Source of the DNA: Gammaproteobacteria bacterium
GTDB lineage: Bacteria > Pseudomonadota > Gammaproteobacteria > Pseudomonadales > Cellvibrionaceae
NCBI GenBank assembly: GCA_021151625.1
Contig: JAGKWY010000041.1
Location: 1-27,416 of the forward strand
Direction of reading: 5' to 3'
Length of the DNA stretch: 27,416 nucleotides
The translations under genes were made by a program, and so were the position numbers. This document shows, one piece after another, positions 8,509 through 17,683 of this stretch (position 1 is the first letter of the stretch; every line of letters begins with the position of its first letter). The notes beneath the pieces were generated by a model that was given only the letters and a program-made list of their open reading frames with translations, did not search any database and was not told where the DNA came from.

Positions 8509-11399
8509 TGAGCCTGATTGAAGCAAGTACAACTGACGTCACACAACAGCAGCGCCAGTCTCTAACCCCCATGCAGCGTGCATATTTAACGGGGCGCAGT
8601 GATCAGGTTCCGCTGGGGGGCGTGCCTATGCATGACTTCAGGGAATTTCGTGGATCATTCCATGCGCGTGATCTTGCGCATGCAGTTGATGCGGCGGTTA
8701 AACTATATACCTGTTTACGCACAATCATTGATGAACAGCAACTAGTTCAATATGTGGTGGATGTTAAATCTGCACGTGAAAGTGTGGCGCATAATTTTCA
8801 GGTTATCGATCTCTCCGCATTTGATATGCAACATGCCGAGAATCGCCTGGACCAGCTCCGTAAAAGTTATCGCCAACAAATACATTCACTGGAGGCTTTC
8901 CCCTGGACTGTTTGCCTTGTGCAAATGCCAGTTGAATCTGCGGGGCCGCTGCCTAATTCGGTGGTGTTCACCAGTTTCGATGGATTAATTCTGGATGGTT
9001 TTTCCATTACCCAATTATTAAGTGAAATTTTTTCCGGGCAAATTAATAGTTCGGATGTACGCACTAATAATAAACCTGCAACTACTCCACCAGCTTATTT
9101 TGACAATCAGGAATCTGACCGGGAATTCTGGAAGCAAAAAATAGTGGAGCTTGGTGAAGCTAATCAATTGCCCTGGAAGCAGGATCTGGAAGCGATCAAG
9201 CAATCGGAATATTGCCGTTATGGCATTAGTGTCCAAAAGGTGAATTGGGAGAAACTCTCGCGCCTGGGTTTTAAACATCGCTTGATGCAAAATGGATTGC
9301 TATTAACCATTATTTGCGAAGTGTTATCGCAATGGTCTGAAAATGGTGAGTTAGCCTTGTCTTTGCCTATTTCCAGCTCATCGCTGAATGGTATCCCGGG
9401 AAATAGTTCTTCTTTTATTGTGGTGAACTATAGCGAGCAACTCCAGCAACCTTTTGTGCAAAAAGCACAGGCGATGCAGCGTCAAATTCTGCAGGCAATG
9501 GATCACTCTTCGTTTTCAGGTGTTGAGCTTGGAAAGCTAATGGTGCAGCAGACAGCGAAATTAATTTCGTTGCCCATAGCCATAACCAATGGCTTGACCT
9601 GGAGCAGCCAATACGGTGAAGGCGTCACGTTGGTTGATGGAATAACTCGCACCCCGCAGTTGGCACTCGATATTCGTATCACCAGCAACGCACAAGGTGA
9701 TGTGCTGATTGATTTTGATTACGCAGTTGCGGCATTGGATGGCGAGATTGTAAAGGCGTTGGCGGATACCATTGATCATCGCATTCAGGCGCTTGTTCAG
9801 CTGACAGATCTTGCAGATATTTTGGATGTGCAAGTGAAAGCTATTGTCGAGCCGAAAAAGGAGCCGGCAAGTGAGAGGGATTCGGAAGGCTACACCAATT
9901 TCCTCAGACAAATGTTTCATCACCTTATGATTGAGCCCTTGCCCAAAACGGCGCTAATTTATGGCGACCGGGTTTATAGCTATCAACAGGCGGGCCAGGC
10001 AATCGCAAAAATTATCAACCACCTGGAATCCATTGGCATTGATAAAGGTGGTGTGGTTGCTATTTGTTTGCCCAAAAGTGCAGAGCATGTTTTTGCAACA
10101 TTTGCCTGTGCGTTGGCAGGGTTTATCTGGGTGCCGATTGATCTGGATTCTCCCGAGGAGCGCTTGCAATATCTGTTGAGCAATAGCGAAGCTGACCTGG
10201 TGATTTGCAATAAACCTTTCGCATTTCCGCGGACGGAGAATATTCACGATATTCTCGCGCAGGGGGCATCTGAAATATCTTCCCGTGATTTTCCAATCAC
10301 CAGTGATCCGGCTTATTACTTGTACACGTCCGGCAGTACCGGAAGGCCAAAGTGCGTAGTGTTGAATAACCTTGCTACCAACAATGTCTTGCGTTACAGC
10401 ATCGAACATTGGAATTTGTCAGCAAGCAATATTCATTTGGCGGCGACACCCTTCCATCACGATCTATTCATTTTCGATGTGTTCACCCCTTTTGTTGTTG
10501 GTGGCACCCTGGTAGTACCTACTGAGGCAGAAAATAAAAGCGCAGCAGATTGGGCGAAATTAGTTGCGCGTCATTCAGTTAATGTCTGGAGCTCGGTTCC
10601 AGCCATTATGGACATGTTGCTTGCTGCTGCAGAACCACAACAATTATCCACGTTGCGCGTAATTATCCAGGGTGGTGATTATGTAAAACCTTCAGTCATC
10701 AAACATTTGCGCAAGATATTGCCAGAGGCACATTTGTCTTCGATCGGTGGACCAACCGAGACTACCATCTGGAGTATTTGGCACGACATTACTGAGCAGG
10801 ATATAGATGTAATTCCCTACGGAACATCCGTTCCCAATAACAAATACTACATCCTGAATGAACAGAACCGTCACTGCCCGGATTGGGTAACGGGCACTAT
10901 TTGTATGGCGGGTGCAAATCTTTCCAATGGTTACCTGATGGACGGGGTGCTGGAGAAAAAAGATTTTGTCACAGTGATCAGTGCGGAAGGCAATGAGCTA
11001 TTGGTATTTAAAACCAGTGACAAGGGTTATCTGCGCGACGATGGTGAAATCATTATTGTTGGGCGTAAAGAAGGCTACCTGAAAGTGCGCGGTGTGAGGA
11101 TCGCCTCTGCGGAAGTGGAGGCCGCCTTACGCAAAATTCCAACGCTTAAAGATGCTGTGGTATTTACTTGCATCAATCCGGTTTACGAAGGGAATGAATT
11201 GGTTGCTGCCTACATTACCCATCAAGGTGAGGATATAAGCGTTAAAGAATTCCGGCGAAATCTACAAGGCAGCCTACCCAATTCGCATGTGCCGTCGCGG
11301 TGGTTGCGGTTAGAAGAGTTCCCGTTAACCAGAAATCAAAAAATAGATCGTAAAACCCTGGCAGAGCTTGCGACCAAAAAAATATATCAAGGTTACTAA
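8508..11399 (+). CDS. NRPS 2: Cy - A, no carrier domain
   Basis: This 963-residue protein has two domains. The first (about 15-450) is a cyclization domain with the full DxxxxDxxS motif at D158GLILDGFS166 and a late motif TPQLALDIR. The second (about 465-960) is an intact adenylation domain: Y606TSGSTGRPK, GGPTETTIW, VGRKEGYLKVRG and catalytic Lys945 in NQKIDR. Reading the specificity positions by eye against GrsA gives D-L-F-S-I-G-I-I-W (first Asp is Asp652). This is nearest in my memory to the Cys code DLYNLSLIW but not a match, so Cys, Ser or Thr all remain possible. It has no carrier, so it must load a PCP in trans, either that of NRPS 1 or of NRPS 3. The start codon overlaps the NRPS 1 stop by one base behind a GAGGGGGA site. 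The layout parallels FbsF. Confidence 0.92.
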   Translation: MSLIEASTTDVTQQQRQSLTPMQRAYLTGRSDQVPLGGVPMHDFREFRGSFHARDLAHAVDAAVKLYTCLRTIIDEQQLVQYVVDVKSARESVAHNFQVIDLSAFDMQHAENRLDQLRKSYRQQIHSLEAFPWTVCLVQMPVESAGPLPNSVVFTSFDGLILDGFSITQLLSEIFSGQINSSDVRTNNKPATTPPAYFDNQESDREFWKQKIVELGEANQLPWKQDLEAIKQSEYCRYGISVQKVNWEKLSRLGFKHRLMQNGLLLTIICEVLSQWSENGELALSLPISSSSLNGIPGNSSSFIVVNYSEQLQQPFVQKAQAMQRQILQAMDHSSFSGVELGKLMVQQTAKLISLPIAITNGLTWSSQYGEGVTLVDGITRTPQLALDIRITSNAQGDVLIDFDYAVAALDGEIVKALADTIDHRIQALVQLTDLADILDVQVKAIVEPKKEPASERDSEGYTNFLRQMFHHLMIEPLPKTALIYGDRVYSYQQAGQAIAKIINHLESIGIDKGGVVAICLPKSAEHVFATFACALAGFIWVPIDLDSPEERLQYLLSNSEADLVICNKPFAFPRTENIHDILAQGASEISSRDFPITSDPAYYLYTSGSTGRPKCVVLNNLATNNVLRYSIEHWNLSASNIHLAATPFHHDLFIFDVFTPFVVGGTLVVPTEAENKSAADWAKLVARHSVNVWSSVPAIMDMLLAAAEPQQLSTLRVIIQGGDYVKPSVIKHLRKILPEAHLSSIGGPTETTIWSIWHDITEQDIDVIPYGTSVPNNKYYILNEQNRHCPDWVTGTICMAGANLSNGYLMDGVLEKKDFVTVISAEGNELLVFKTSDKGYLRDDGEIIIVGRKEGYLKVRGVRIASAEVEAALRKIPTLKDAVVFTCINPVYEGNELVAAYITHQGEDISVKEFRRNLQGSLPNSHVPSRWLRLEEFPLTRNQKIDRKTLAELATKKIYQGY

Positions 11400-11463
11400 T
11401 GCGGCTCGCTGCCACTTGGTTTGTAGTATTGAAAATAATATCGATTAATAGGTAATTTTTAAC

Positions 11464-14400
11464 ATGTTAAATGCGGAAGGAATTTTAAGTGCAGATAAAT
11501 TATCTGCATTCCAGGCAAAGCTGCAGGAATTGGGGCTATTAGCAGAAAGCGCTGGAACAGCGGCGAAGCAAACTATTAATCAGACAGGCAGTACTACTTT
11601 TGCGCAAGGATTGTGCTCCCCCACTGAAGAACGAGCCTGGATGCTCCATCAGCAAGATCCGCTTTCTGCTGCCGGACCTTTTGCAATGGCACTCAAGCTA
11701 ACCGGGGTGTTAGATATAGCGCGGCTGCAAGATGCAATCTGTCAACTTTATCAAGATGATTCGAATCTTAATATACAGTTTTTACTCAACGAATCAGGTG
11801 AATTAACCAAACAACACCAGTCTGGTAGTGTCGATTCTGTGGAAGTGCATGAGGTTAGCTCTGTAAATGAGGCGGTCAGCTATTTATTGCAAATGCAGCT
11901 GCGTCCTATGGATTTGCAACACCAACCGGCGATTCAATTTATCTTGTTGCCAATTGCATCAAATGAACTGGTGCTGGGGATTCTTGGCCATCACATATTG
12001 TTGGACGATTCAGCCTGGCAACCTGTTTTTACTGCACTGGGGCGTTTTTATGATCAGCGTTCTACGCCGGTTGGCGGGGCTAATACTTTTTTTCAGGTTG
12101 CACCGGTAGATTTGCCAGCCGCTATTCAATATTGGAGTGATGAATATCCACATGGATTGCGGAAAAGCGAGTTTCCTTTGTGGGCGCAAGCCAATACTGC
12201 AAGCCCGGTTATTGAATACCTTGATAAGGCAAATGCATTTAACCTTGCATTTACCGCAAAACGTTATCAGGCACGCATTCAGGCCGCCAGCCTGACAACC
12301 CTGGCTAGCCGTGCACAGGTTTCAGTGTTTCATAGCCTATGCGGATTATTTGGAATTTATTTGTCCAGACTATTGGGCAAGCCTGCAATCACTTTACTTT
12401 TTCCTACGGTGGGGCGTAGTGGAGTTCAACAACTGAATGCTATTGAACCCAGCTCCAATGTATTGCCGGTTACCGTAGAGTCTGCAGTCGGTGAGTTAAC
12501 CGATATTCTGGTGCAGGTTAGAAATAAAGTTCTGCACGCAACGGCTAATAATATTCCATTTGAACAAATTCTGACTGCTACAAAAAGCGCACGTAATTCC
12601 CTGCCCAATGTGTTGATTACGGAGTTTGTCGACTCATCGCATTTCCTGCAGTTACCTGGAATTCAGGTGAGCCAGGTGCCAGTGCCGCCGATTGGATCTG
12701 ATTATGATTTGATTCTGGCATTTCAGCAGCATGGCAATGAACAAATAACGCTGGAGTTGACCACAGGGAAATCGCTGTCTGCTACTTTGGGGGCAACGCT
12801 GTTGGAAAATTTCATTCAATTCATTCAAACGCATAACCCGCAAATAATTCCGGGTTGGTCAGCCGGTCTATCTGCCGCTGATGGTTACTCCGTGGGTGAT
12901 AGTAGTCAGATAAATGAGGCTCAGTCCAACTTAAGTAAAGTCGTTGCAAGCGGAGAAATAGATTTCGAGTTGGCGGACATTATTGTCAATGAATTTAAAA
13001 CAATTCTTGCAACACCGGACCTGGAAATAGACGACGATTTTTTTGAGTTTGGCGGGCACTCATTGTTGGCCACACGTGTGATCGGCAAGCTTAAAACTGT
13101 ACATGGCATTGACGTTAGCATTACTGACTTCTTTAATGCACCGACCGCTGCACAGTTATCGATATTTGCGTTGCGGATAGACGATAATGGTGAGTCTGAA
13201 ACTCAGCAGTCACCACAGGAAAACGAAATAATTCCTGCGTCACTGTTGCAATCCGCTTACCTTCCGGATGCTAATTTCGGTGCTGACACAATTTTCAATA
13301 TTCCATTTGCCTTGCGTTTTTCCCAGTTGGTAGATGAGGCCGCTTTTCGACAGGCCTTTGAAGAGGTTATTTTTCGCCACCAGGCGTTGCGCACTTTGTT
13401 TGTGCTCGGAAGTGATGGGGCACTGCTGCAGCGTGTTATTCCCATTGGCGAAGTCGCCAATTATGCATGGTTTGATTTTTCAGATAATCAAGCCAGTAGT
13501 AATGTCAGTGTGGAGCTGCAGCAACAAGCTGATTATTCGTTTGACCTGCGCAAGGAATTCCCCATCAGGGTCAGGTTTTTCAAAGACACAAACAATGTTC
13601 AGGTGTTGTCGATTCTGATCTATCACATGTCTTTTGATGAGTGGTCAGCGGGTATTCTAATTGAGGAAGTGTTTCACGCCTATCGCAGTTTTGTGCAAGG
13701 TAAGGAGCCAGTGTGGAGTTATATCCCGGCACAATACAAAGACTTTGCTATTGCACAAAGTCGCTCATCAGTTGCCGAGCGACAATTGCCTTATTGGTTA
13801 AATTATTTAGGAAAAATTCCCCAGGCAAAACCCATTTTTCAACCCAATCGTCTGCAGTCTGTACCGGAAAGCCAGGTTGATGTAACTGGCGCATTTGTGG
13901 AGTTTACGGTCGGCGAGGATGATGTCGCTGCATTGGCGGCCTTATCTGCCGCTAATCATTGTTCTATGTTCCATGTTATTTATTCCGCGATTGCGATGAG
14001 TTTGTATCTGCTGGGTGCAGGTAAAAAAATACTAATAGGAACCTCTATTTCTGGTCGTGAAGATCCAGTTTTCCATGACACTATTGGCTTCTTCACTAAC
14101 GTGGTTATGCATCATACCGAGTTGTCAGAGGAGTTGCGGATTGATCAGGTATTGCATCAGATTCGCGATCGGATAATCGCGGCGGCACCCTATTCAGAAA
14201 TTCCCTTTGGTGTCGTGGAGCAGCATGTTTCTGAACAGCCACTTCGCTCGGCGCTGGACAATTTGTGTGAAATCTATTTGCAATTTCATCCGGTTAACCA
14301 ACTCAATCAGGAGCTGGTGCTGGATGATGGTCGCCGCATCCAATTCCAGTTGCTGGAACCGCCCAGAAATACCTCAAAATTTGGTTTGCACTTTGAGGTG

Positions 14401-14616
14401 TACGAGCAGATATCAGCATTGGGACGCAGCATAAGGGGTGTTATCAATTATCGCTGCCGACATTACAACCCGGAACAAATTGGCCTTATTCAAACGGTTA
14501 CTCAACAGCTGCTATGTAGCCTGGCGCGCGCGCATGCAGACGAAAATAAAAGTGGTGAAAGCAAGAGATATGCGAATCTGCGTGATCTTAGAAAGCAACT
14601 GAGTAATTTAATCTAA
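11464..14616 (+). CDS. NRPS 3: C - PCP - C terminating protein
   Basis: This 1050-residue protein has a short N-terminal helical stretch and then three domains. Condensation domain C1 (about 55-470) has H176HILLDDSAW, with the usual Gly of HHxxxDG replaced by Asp. A PCP (about 500-570) has Ser533 in EFGGHSLLATR. Condensation domain C2 (about 590-1030) has Y720HMSFDEWS, where the first His is Tyr but the catalytic second His is kept. There is no thioesterase or reductase domain, so release is probably by C2-catalysed transfer to a free amine, as in VibF (C1-PCP-C2), where C2 condenses with norspermidine. The likely acceptor is the N-hydroxy-diamine made by the two genes downstream. The C-PCP-C order also matches my recollection of FbsG. 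Confidence 0.92.
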   Translation: MLNAEGILSADKLSAFQAKLQELGLLAESAGTAAKQTINQTGSTTFAQGLCSPTEERAWMLHQQDPLSAAGPFAMALKLTGVLDIARLQDAICQLYQDDSNLNIQFLLNESGELTKQHQSGSVDSVEVHEVSSVNEAVSYLLQMQLRPMDLQHQPAIQFILLPIASNELVLGILGHHILLDDSAWQPVFTALGRFYDQRSTPVGGANTFFQVAPVDLPAAIQYWSDEYPHGLRKSEFPLWAQANTASPVIEYLDKANAFNLAFTAKRYQARIQAASLTTLASRAQVSVFHSLCGLFGIYLSRLLGKPAITLLFPTVGRSGVQQLNAIEPSSNVLPVTVESAVGELTDILVQVRNKVLHATANNIPFEQILTATKSARNSLPNVLITEFVDSSHFLQLPGIQVSQVPVPPIGSDYDLILAFQQHGNEQITLELTTGKSLSATLGATLLENFIQFIQTHNPQIIPGWSAGLSAADGYSVGDSSQINEAQSNLSKVVASGEIDFELADIIVNEFKTILATPDLEIDDDFFEFGGHSLLATRVIGKLKTVHGIDVSITDFFNAPTAAQLSIFALRIDDNGESETQQSPQENEIIPASLLQSAYLPDANFGADTIFNIPFALRFSQLVDEAAFRQAFEEVIFRHQALRTLFVLGSDGALLQRVIPIGEVANYAWFDFSDNQASSNVSVELQQQADYSFDLRKEFPIRVRFFKDTNNVQVLSILIYHMSFDEWSAGILIEEVFHAYRSFVQGKEPVWSYIPAQYKDFAIAQSRSSVAERQLPYWLNYLGKIPQAKPIFQPNRLQSVPESQVDVTGAFVEFTVGEDDVAALAALSAANHCSMFHVIYSAIAMSLYLLGAGKKILIGTSISGREDPVFHDTIGFFTNVVMHHTELSEELRIDQVLHQIRDRIIAAAPYSEIPFGVVEQHVSEQPLRSALDNLCEIYLQFHPVNQLNQELVLDDGRRIQFQLLEPPRNTSKFGLHFEVYEQISALGRSIRGVINYRCRHYNPEQIGLIQTVTQQLLCSLARAHADENKSGESKRYANLRDLRKQLSNLI

Positions 14617-14643
14617 TCACTGTATGGCTGTTTGGGGGTAAGT

Positions 14644-16296
14644 ATGAGCGCCGGGTTGCGTCAGGATAAATATGTTCCATTTCCAAAAGAGCGCGCTGCT
14701 TTTTATGAAAAAATGGGATGTTGGGATGATGAAAACCATATTCAGTTTCTGCATCGATTAAAAACCGAATATGGAAGAAAGATTGCTGTAGTGCAAGGCA
14801 AGCAGCTGCTGAGCTATGAAGCGCTGTATTCGCGTGCGACCTTATATGCGCACCAACTTTCTGCGGTCGGAATTAAATCCGGCGATTTTGTTGTGCTTCA
14901 ATCCGCTAATGTAAGCGAATTTTTTATTGTGCTGTTCGGATTGTATTTTATCGGTGCCAGACCTGTGTTTTGCCTTAACGGGCATGGCGCAGCAGAAGTG
15001 GAGGGTATTGCGCGAAATAGTGGTGCGGTTGGCTATATCAAAATCAATACGCCACAAGAAACTGAGGATGCTCAGGACATTTGCAATCAGTTTTCCCGGC
15101 CAAATTTCTCACTTTGGTTTCGCTCCACAATAGTCAGTGATGGCGAGGTAAATACGGCTGCCTTTCCCAATGCTATAGCAAGTGCTACTAAAAATGCGGA
15201 TGCATATTTGGATATGGACAAACTCCAGGCGTCTGCCGAAAGCTCCAGGAGTCTTGCATTTTTGCAATTGTCAGGTGGAACAACAGGTACGCCCAAATTG
15301 ATTCCACGAACTCATGCAGACTACCTTTACTCGGTAGCCATGAGTGCAAAAGTCGCGCGTCTGGACTCGCATGCAAAGATATTGATTGTGTTGCCAATAA
15401 TGCACAACTTTACTATGAGCTCGCCCGGGTTTCTCGGTGCGCTTTCGGTTGGCGCAACACTGGTATTGGCCACTGATCCAAGTCCGGGACATTGTTTTTC
15501 ACTAATTGAACAGCATGCCATTTCGCAAGTATCTCTGGTTCCTTCGCTGGCGAATCTGTGGGTTCATTCACCTCTGCTAGGTGCTTATGATTTAAGTAGT
15601 TTGCAGGTCATGCAAGTGGGTGGGGCAAAATTACAGCCAGAACTTGCTGCTGCAATTTTTGATCGATTGGATGTGAAACTGCAACAGGTTTACGGCATGG
15701 CTGAAGGCCTGGTGAATTTCACTTCGCTTGATGATAGCCGGGATATTTGTGTGAATACCCAGGGTAAAGCGCTATCGCCGTTTGATGAAATTCAAATTGT
15801 CGATGAGCAAGGCGTGCCGGTTGAGCAGGGCTGCATCGGGCTGATTACTACTCGTGGGCCCTACACCATTAATGGTTACTACAACGCTACTGAAGCCAAC
15901 TTGCTCAGTTTTACCGAAGATGGTTTTTACATAACCGGTGATCTGGGATTTAAGGATGAGCACAACAATATTGTAGTTACAGGGAGACAGAAGGAATTGA
16001 TTAATCGTGCCGGTGAAAAAATTACACCGAGCGAAGTGGAAGCGCTGATTTTATCTCATCCCCAGGTGAGGGACGTCACCGTAATTGGTGTTCCGGACAA
16101 GGCTCTGGGGGAGCGGATCAAAGCACTGGTTATTTTGCATGACCTCGCACAGCCCGTTGTGCGTAAAGATATCGTCGATCATTTAAAAGAGCGCGGAATT
16201 GCACAGTTCAAAATTCCCGATGAGATCGAATTTGTAAACGATTTTAAATATACCCACGTTGGCAAGGTCAATCGACGTCAGTTGGTTGGCTCATAA
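14644..16296 (+). CDS. entE: 2,3-dihydroxybenzoate-AMP ligase (EntE/DhbE type)
   Basis: This stand-alone aryl-acid adenylating enzyme has about 550 residues. It activates an aryl acid as the AMP ester and loads it on the aryl carrier domain, here presumably the N-terminus of NRPS 1. The phosphate loop is SGGTTGTPK, and the catalytic Lys is Lys541 in VGKVNRR. The substrate pocket reads HNFTMSSPG and YGMAEGLVNF. Ser260 and Val357 correspond to DhbE Ser240 and Val337, the pair that marks DHB enzymes; salicylate enzymes (YbtE, PchD) carry Cys and Leu. DHB is therefore the predicted substrate. The ATG at 14644 lies just behind GGGGGTAAGT; an upstream TTG at 14632 is less likely. It sits 27 bases after NRPS 3. 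Confidence 0.92.
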   Translation: MSAGLRQDKYVPFPKERAAFYEKMGCWDDENHIQFLHRLKTEYGRKIAVVQGKQLLSYEALYSRATLYAHQLSAVGIKSGDFVVLQSANVSEFFIVLFGLYFIGARPVFCLNGHGAAEVEGIARNSGAVGYIKINTPQETEDAQDICNQFSRPNFSLWFRSTIVSDGEVNTAAFPNAIASATKNADAYLDMDKLQASAESSRSLAFLQLSGGTTGTPKLIPRTHADYLYSVAMSAKVARLDSHAKILIVLPIMHNFTMSSPGFLGALSVGATLVLATDPSPGHCFSLIEQHAISQVSLVPSLANLWVHSPLLGAYDLSSLQVMQVGGAKLQPELAAAIFDRLDVKLQQVYGMAEGLVNFTSLDDSRDICVNTQGKALSPFDEIQIVDEQGVPVEQGCIGLITTRGPYTINGYYNATEANLLSFTEDGFYITGDLGFKDEHNNIVVTGRQKELINRAGEKITPSEVEALILSHPQVRDVTVIGVPDKALGERIKALVILHDLAQPVVRKDIVDHLKERGIAQFKIPDEIEFVNDFKYTHVGKVNRRQLVGS

Positions 16297-16322
16297 ACAT
16301 CGAGGTATAGCTGGAGATTCCT

Positions 16323-17639
16323 ATGCAGATCAATGACGAAACTATCAATGACGAAACTATCAATGACAAAATTATCTATGACGTAGTTGGCGTTGGGGTG
16401 GGCCCATTTAATTTGGGGCTCGCTTGCCTGACGCAACCGCTTGGCGAGCTTAAAACCGTTTTCTTTGAAAAAAAGGAAAGTTTTGATTGGCACTCTGGAA
16501 TTATGCCTGAGTGGAGCACATTACAAATTCCTTTTATTGCTGATCTGGTCAGTTTTGCTGATCCTGTTAGCCGCTTTTCATTTCTGAACTACCTGAAACA
16601 AAAAGGCAATTTGTATCAGTTTTATATTCGTGAGAACTTTTTCATTCTTCGCTCCGAGTATAACCAATATTGTAAATGGGCTTCTGAGCAACTGGATAAT
16701 TTACGTTTTGGTTGCCATATAGATTCAATAACGCTGGATGATTACACCGGATGTTACCGGGTAAGTGGTGTGAATCGCGATAACAGTCGCTTTGCGGTGT
16801 TTGCGCGTAATTTAGTGTTGGGTACAGGAACCACTCCGGTAGTTCCGGATTTCTGCCTGGACTTTGTTGGCAAAATAAAACTGGGTGCCAATTACATTCA
16901 TCACAAGGATGAGTGCCAAAAAACGCGCTCGATCACAGTTGTTGGCAGCGGCCAAAGCGGTGCAGAAATTTATTACGACTTGTTGATGGATGCGGATAAA
17001 TATGGTTACCAGTTAAATTGGATAACCCAATCCGATCGTTTTTTTTCCATGGATCTGGGCAAGTTAACGCTGGAGTTTACTTCGCCTGATTACACCGATC
17101 ATTTCTTTTCCCTGTCCCCGGAAAAGCGCGATCAGATTATTGAATCGCAAGGTGTTTTATATAAAGGGATTAACTTAAGCCTGGTTAATGATATTTATGA
17201 TTTGTTGTACATAAAGTCACAAAAAGAGAATTTTAAAACGCGGTTGCTGCCGTCGACGCGCCTGGAGAGTGTGCAGCGATCTGGCGATGGATTGGAATTA
17301 CAGCTCACGCAAGTCAATACGCAAAAATCCTTTTCATTGCAAACTGACACCATGATCCTGGCCATGGGGTACAGATATCAACTGCCTGAGTGCGTCAAAG
17401 GCATTGTTTCATCTCTTAATACGGATCATAAAGGGCAACTGCAGTTGCATCGCAATTATAGCGTTAATAATAAACAAAACGTATTTGTGCAGAATGTCGG
17501 TTTGCACTCCCATGGAATATCCGTTAATGATCTTGGAATGGGCTGTTATCGCAATTCCATCATTATTAACAAAATTCTGGGGCGGGATGTTTACGGCGTG
17601 GAGTCGCGCATTGCTTTTCAGGAATTTGCAGTTGCCTGA
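16323..17639 (+). CDS. Diamine/amino-acid N-hydroxylase (IucD/AlcA/FbsI family)
   Basis: This 438-residue FAD- and NADPH-dependent N-hydroxylating monooxygenase places a hydroxyl on a primary amine (lysine, ornithine, cadaverine, putrescine or histamine in known members). Visible signatures are the FAD motif GVGVGPFNLGL (about residue 22-32), the substrate-pocket block LQIPFIADLVSFADP, the NADPH motif VVGSGQSGAE (about 206-215) and the family stretch LTLEFTSPDYTDHFF. The C-terminus has LGMGCYRNS. The next gene is a hydroxylamine acetyltransferase, which points to a hydroxamate product. No decarboxylase or histidine decarboxylase gene is nearby, so the amine source is not fixed. GGAG lies six bases before the ATG. 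The first 20 residues are an unusual INDET repeat that other members lack. Confidence 0.9.
   Translation: MQINDETINDETINDKIIYDVVGVGVGPFNLGLACLTQPLGELKTVFFEKKESFDWHSGIMPEWSTLQIPFIADLVSFADPVSRFSFLNYLKQKGNLYQFYIRENFFILRSEYNQYCKWASEQLDNLRFGCHIDSITLDDYTGCYRVSGVNRDNSRFAVFARNLVLGTGTTPVVPDFCLDFVGKIKLGANYIHHKDECQKTRSITVVGSGQSGAEIYYDLLMDADKYGYQLNWITQSDRFFSMDLGKLTLEFTSPDYTDHFFSLSPEKRDQIIESQGVLYKGINLSLVNDIYDLLYIKSQKENFKTRLLPSTRLESVQRSGDGLELQLTQVNTQKSFSLQTDTMILAMGYRYQLPECVKGIVSSLNTDHKGQLQLHRNYSVNNKQNVFVQNVGLHSHGISVNDLGMGCYRNSIIINKILGRDVYGVESRIAFQEFAVA
16329..16373 (+). repeat. 15-bp in-frame tandem repeat at the 5' end of the N-hydroxylase gene
   Basis: There are two identical 15-base units (ATCAATGACGAAACT at 16329-16343 and 16344-16358) and a third with two changes (16359-16373), then a partial fourth. 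They encode INDET-INDET-INDKI. Because the unit is a multiple of three, copy-number change would alter tail length but not the frame. Confidence 0.9.
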
Positions 17640-17683
17640 TGGGACTTTTAATCGGTAGTTTTTGATTTTTTTTGGTTTTTTTC

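Noticed and set aside
14644..16296. Salicylate-AMP ligase (PchD/YbtE)
   Set aside because: Positions equivalent to DhbE 240 and 337 are Ser260 and Val357, not Cys and Leu.
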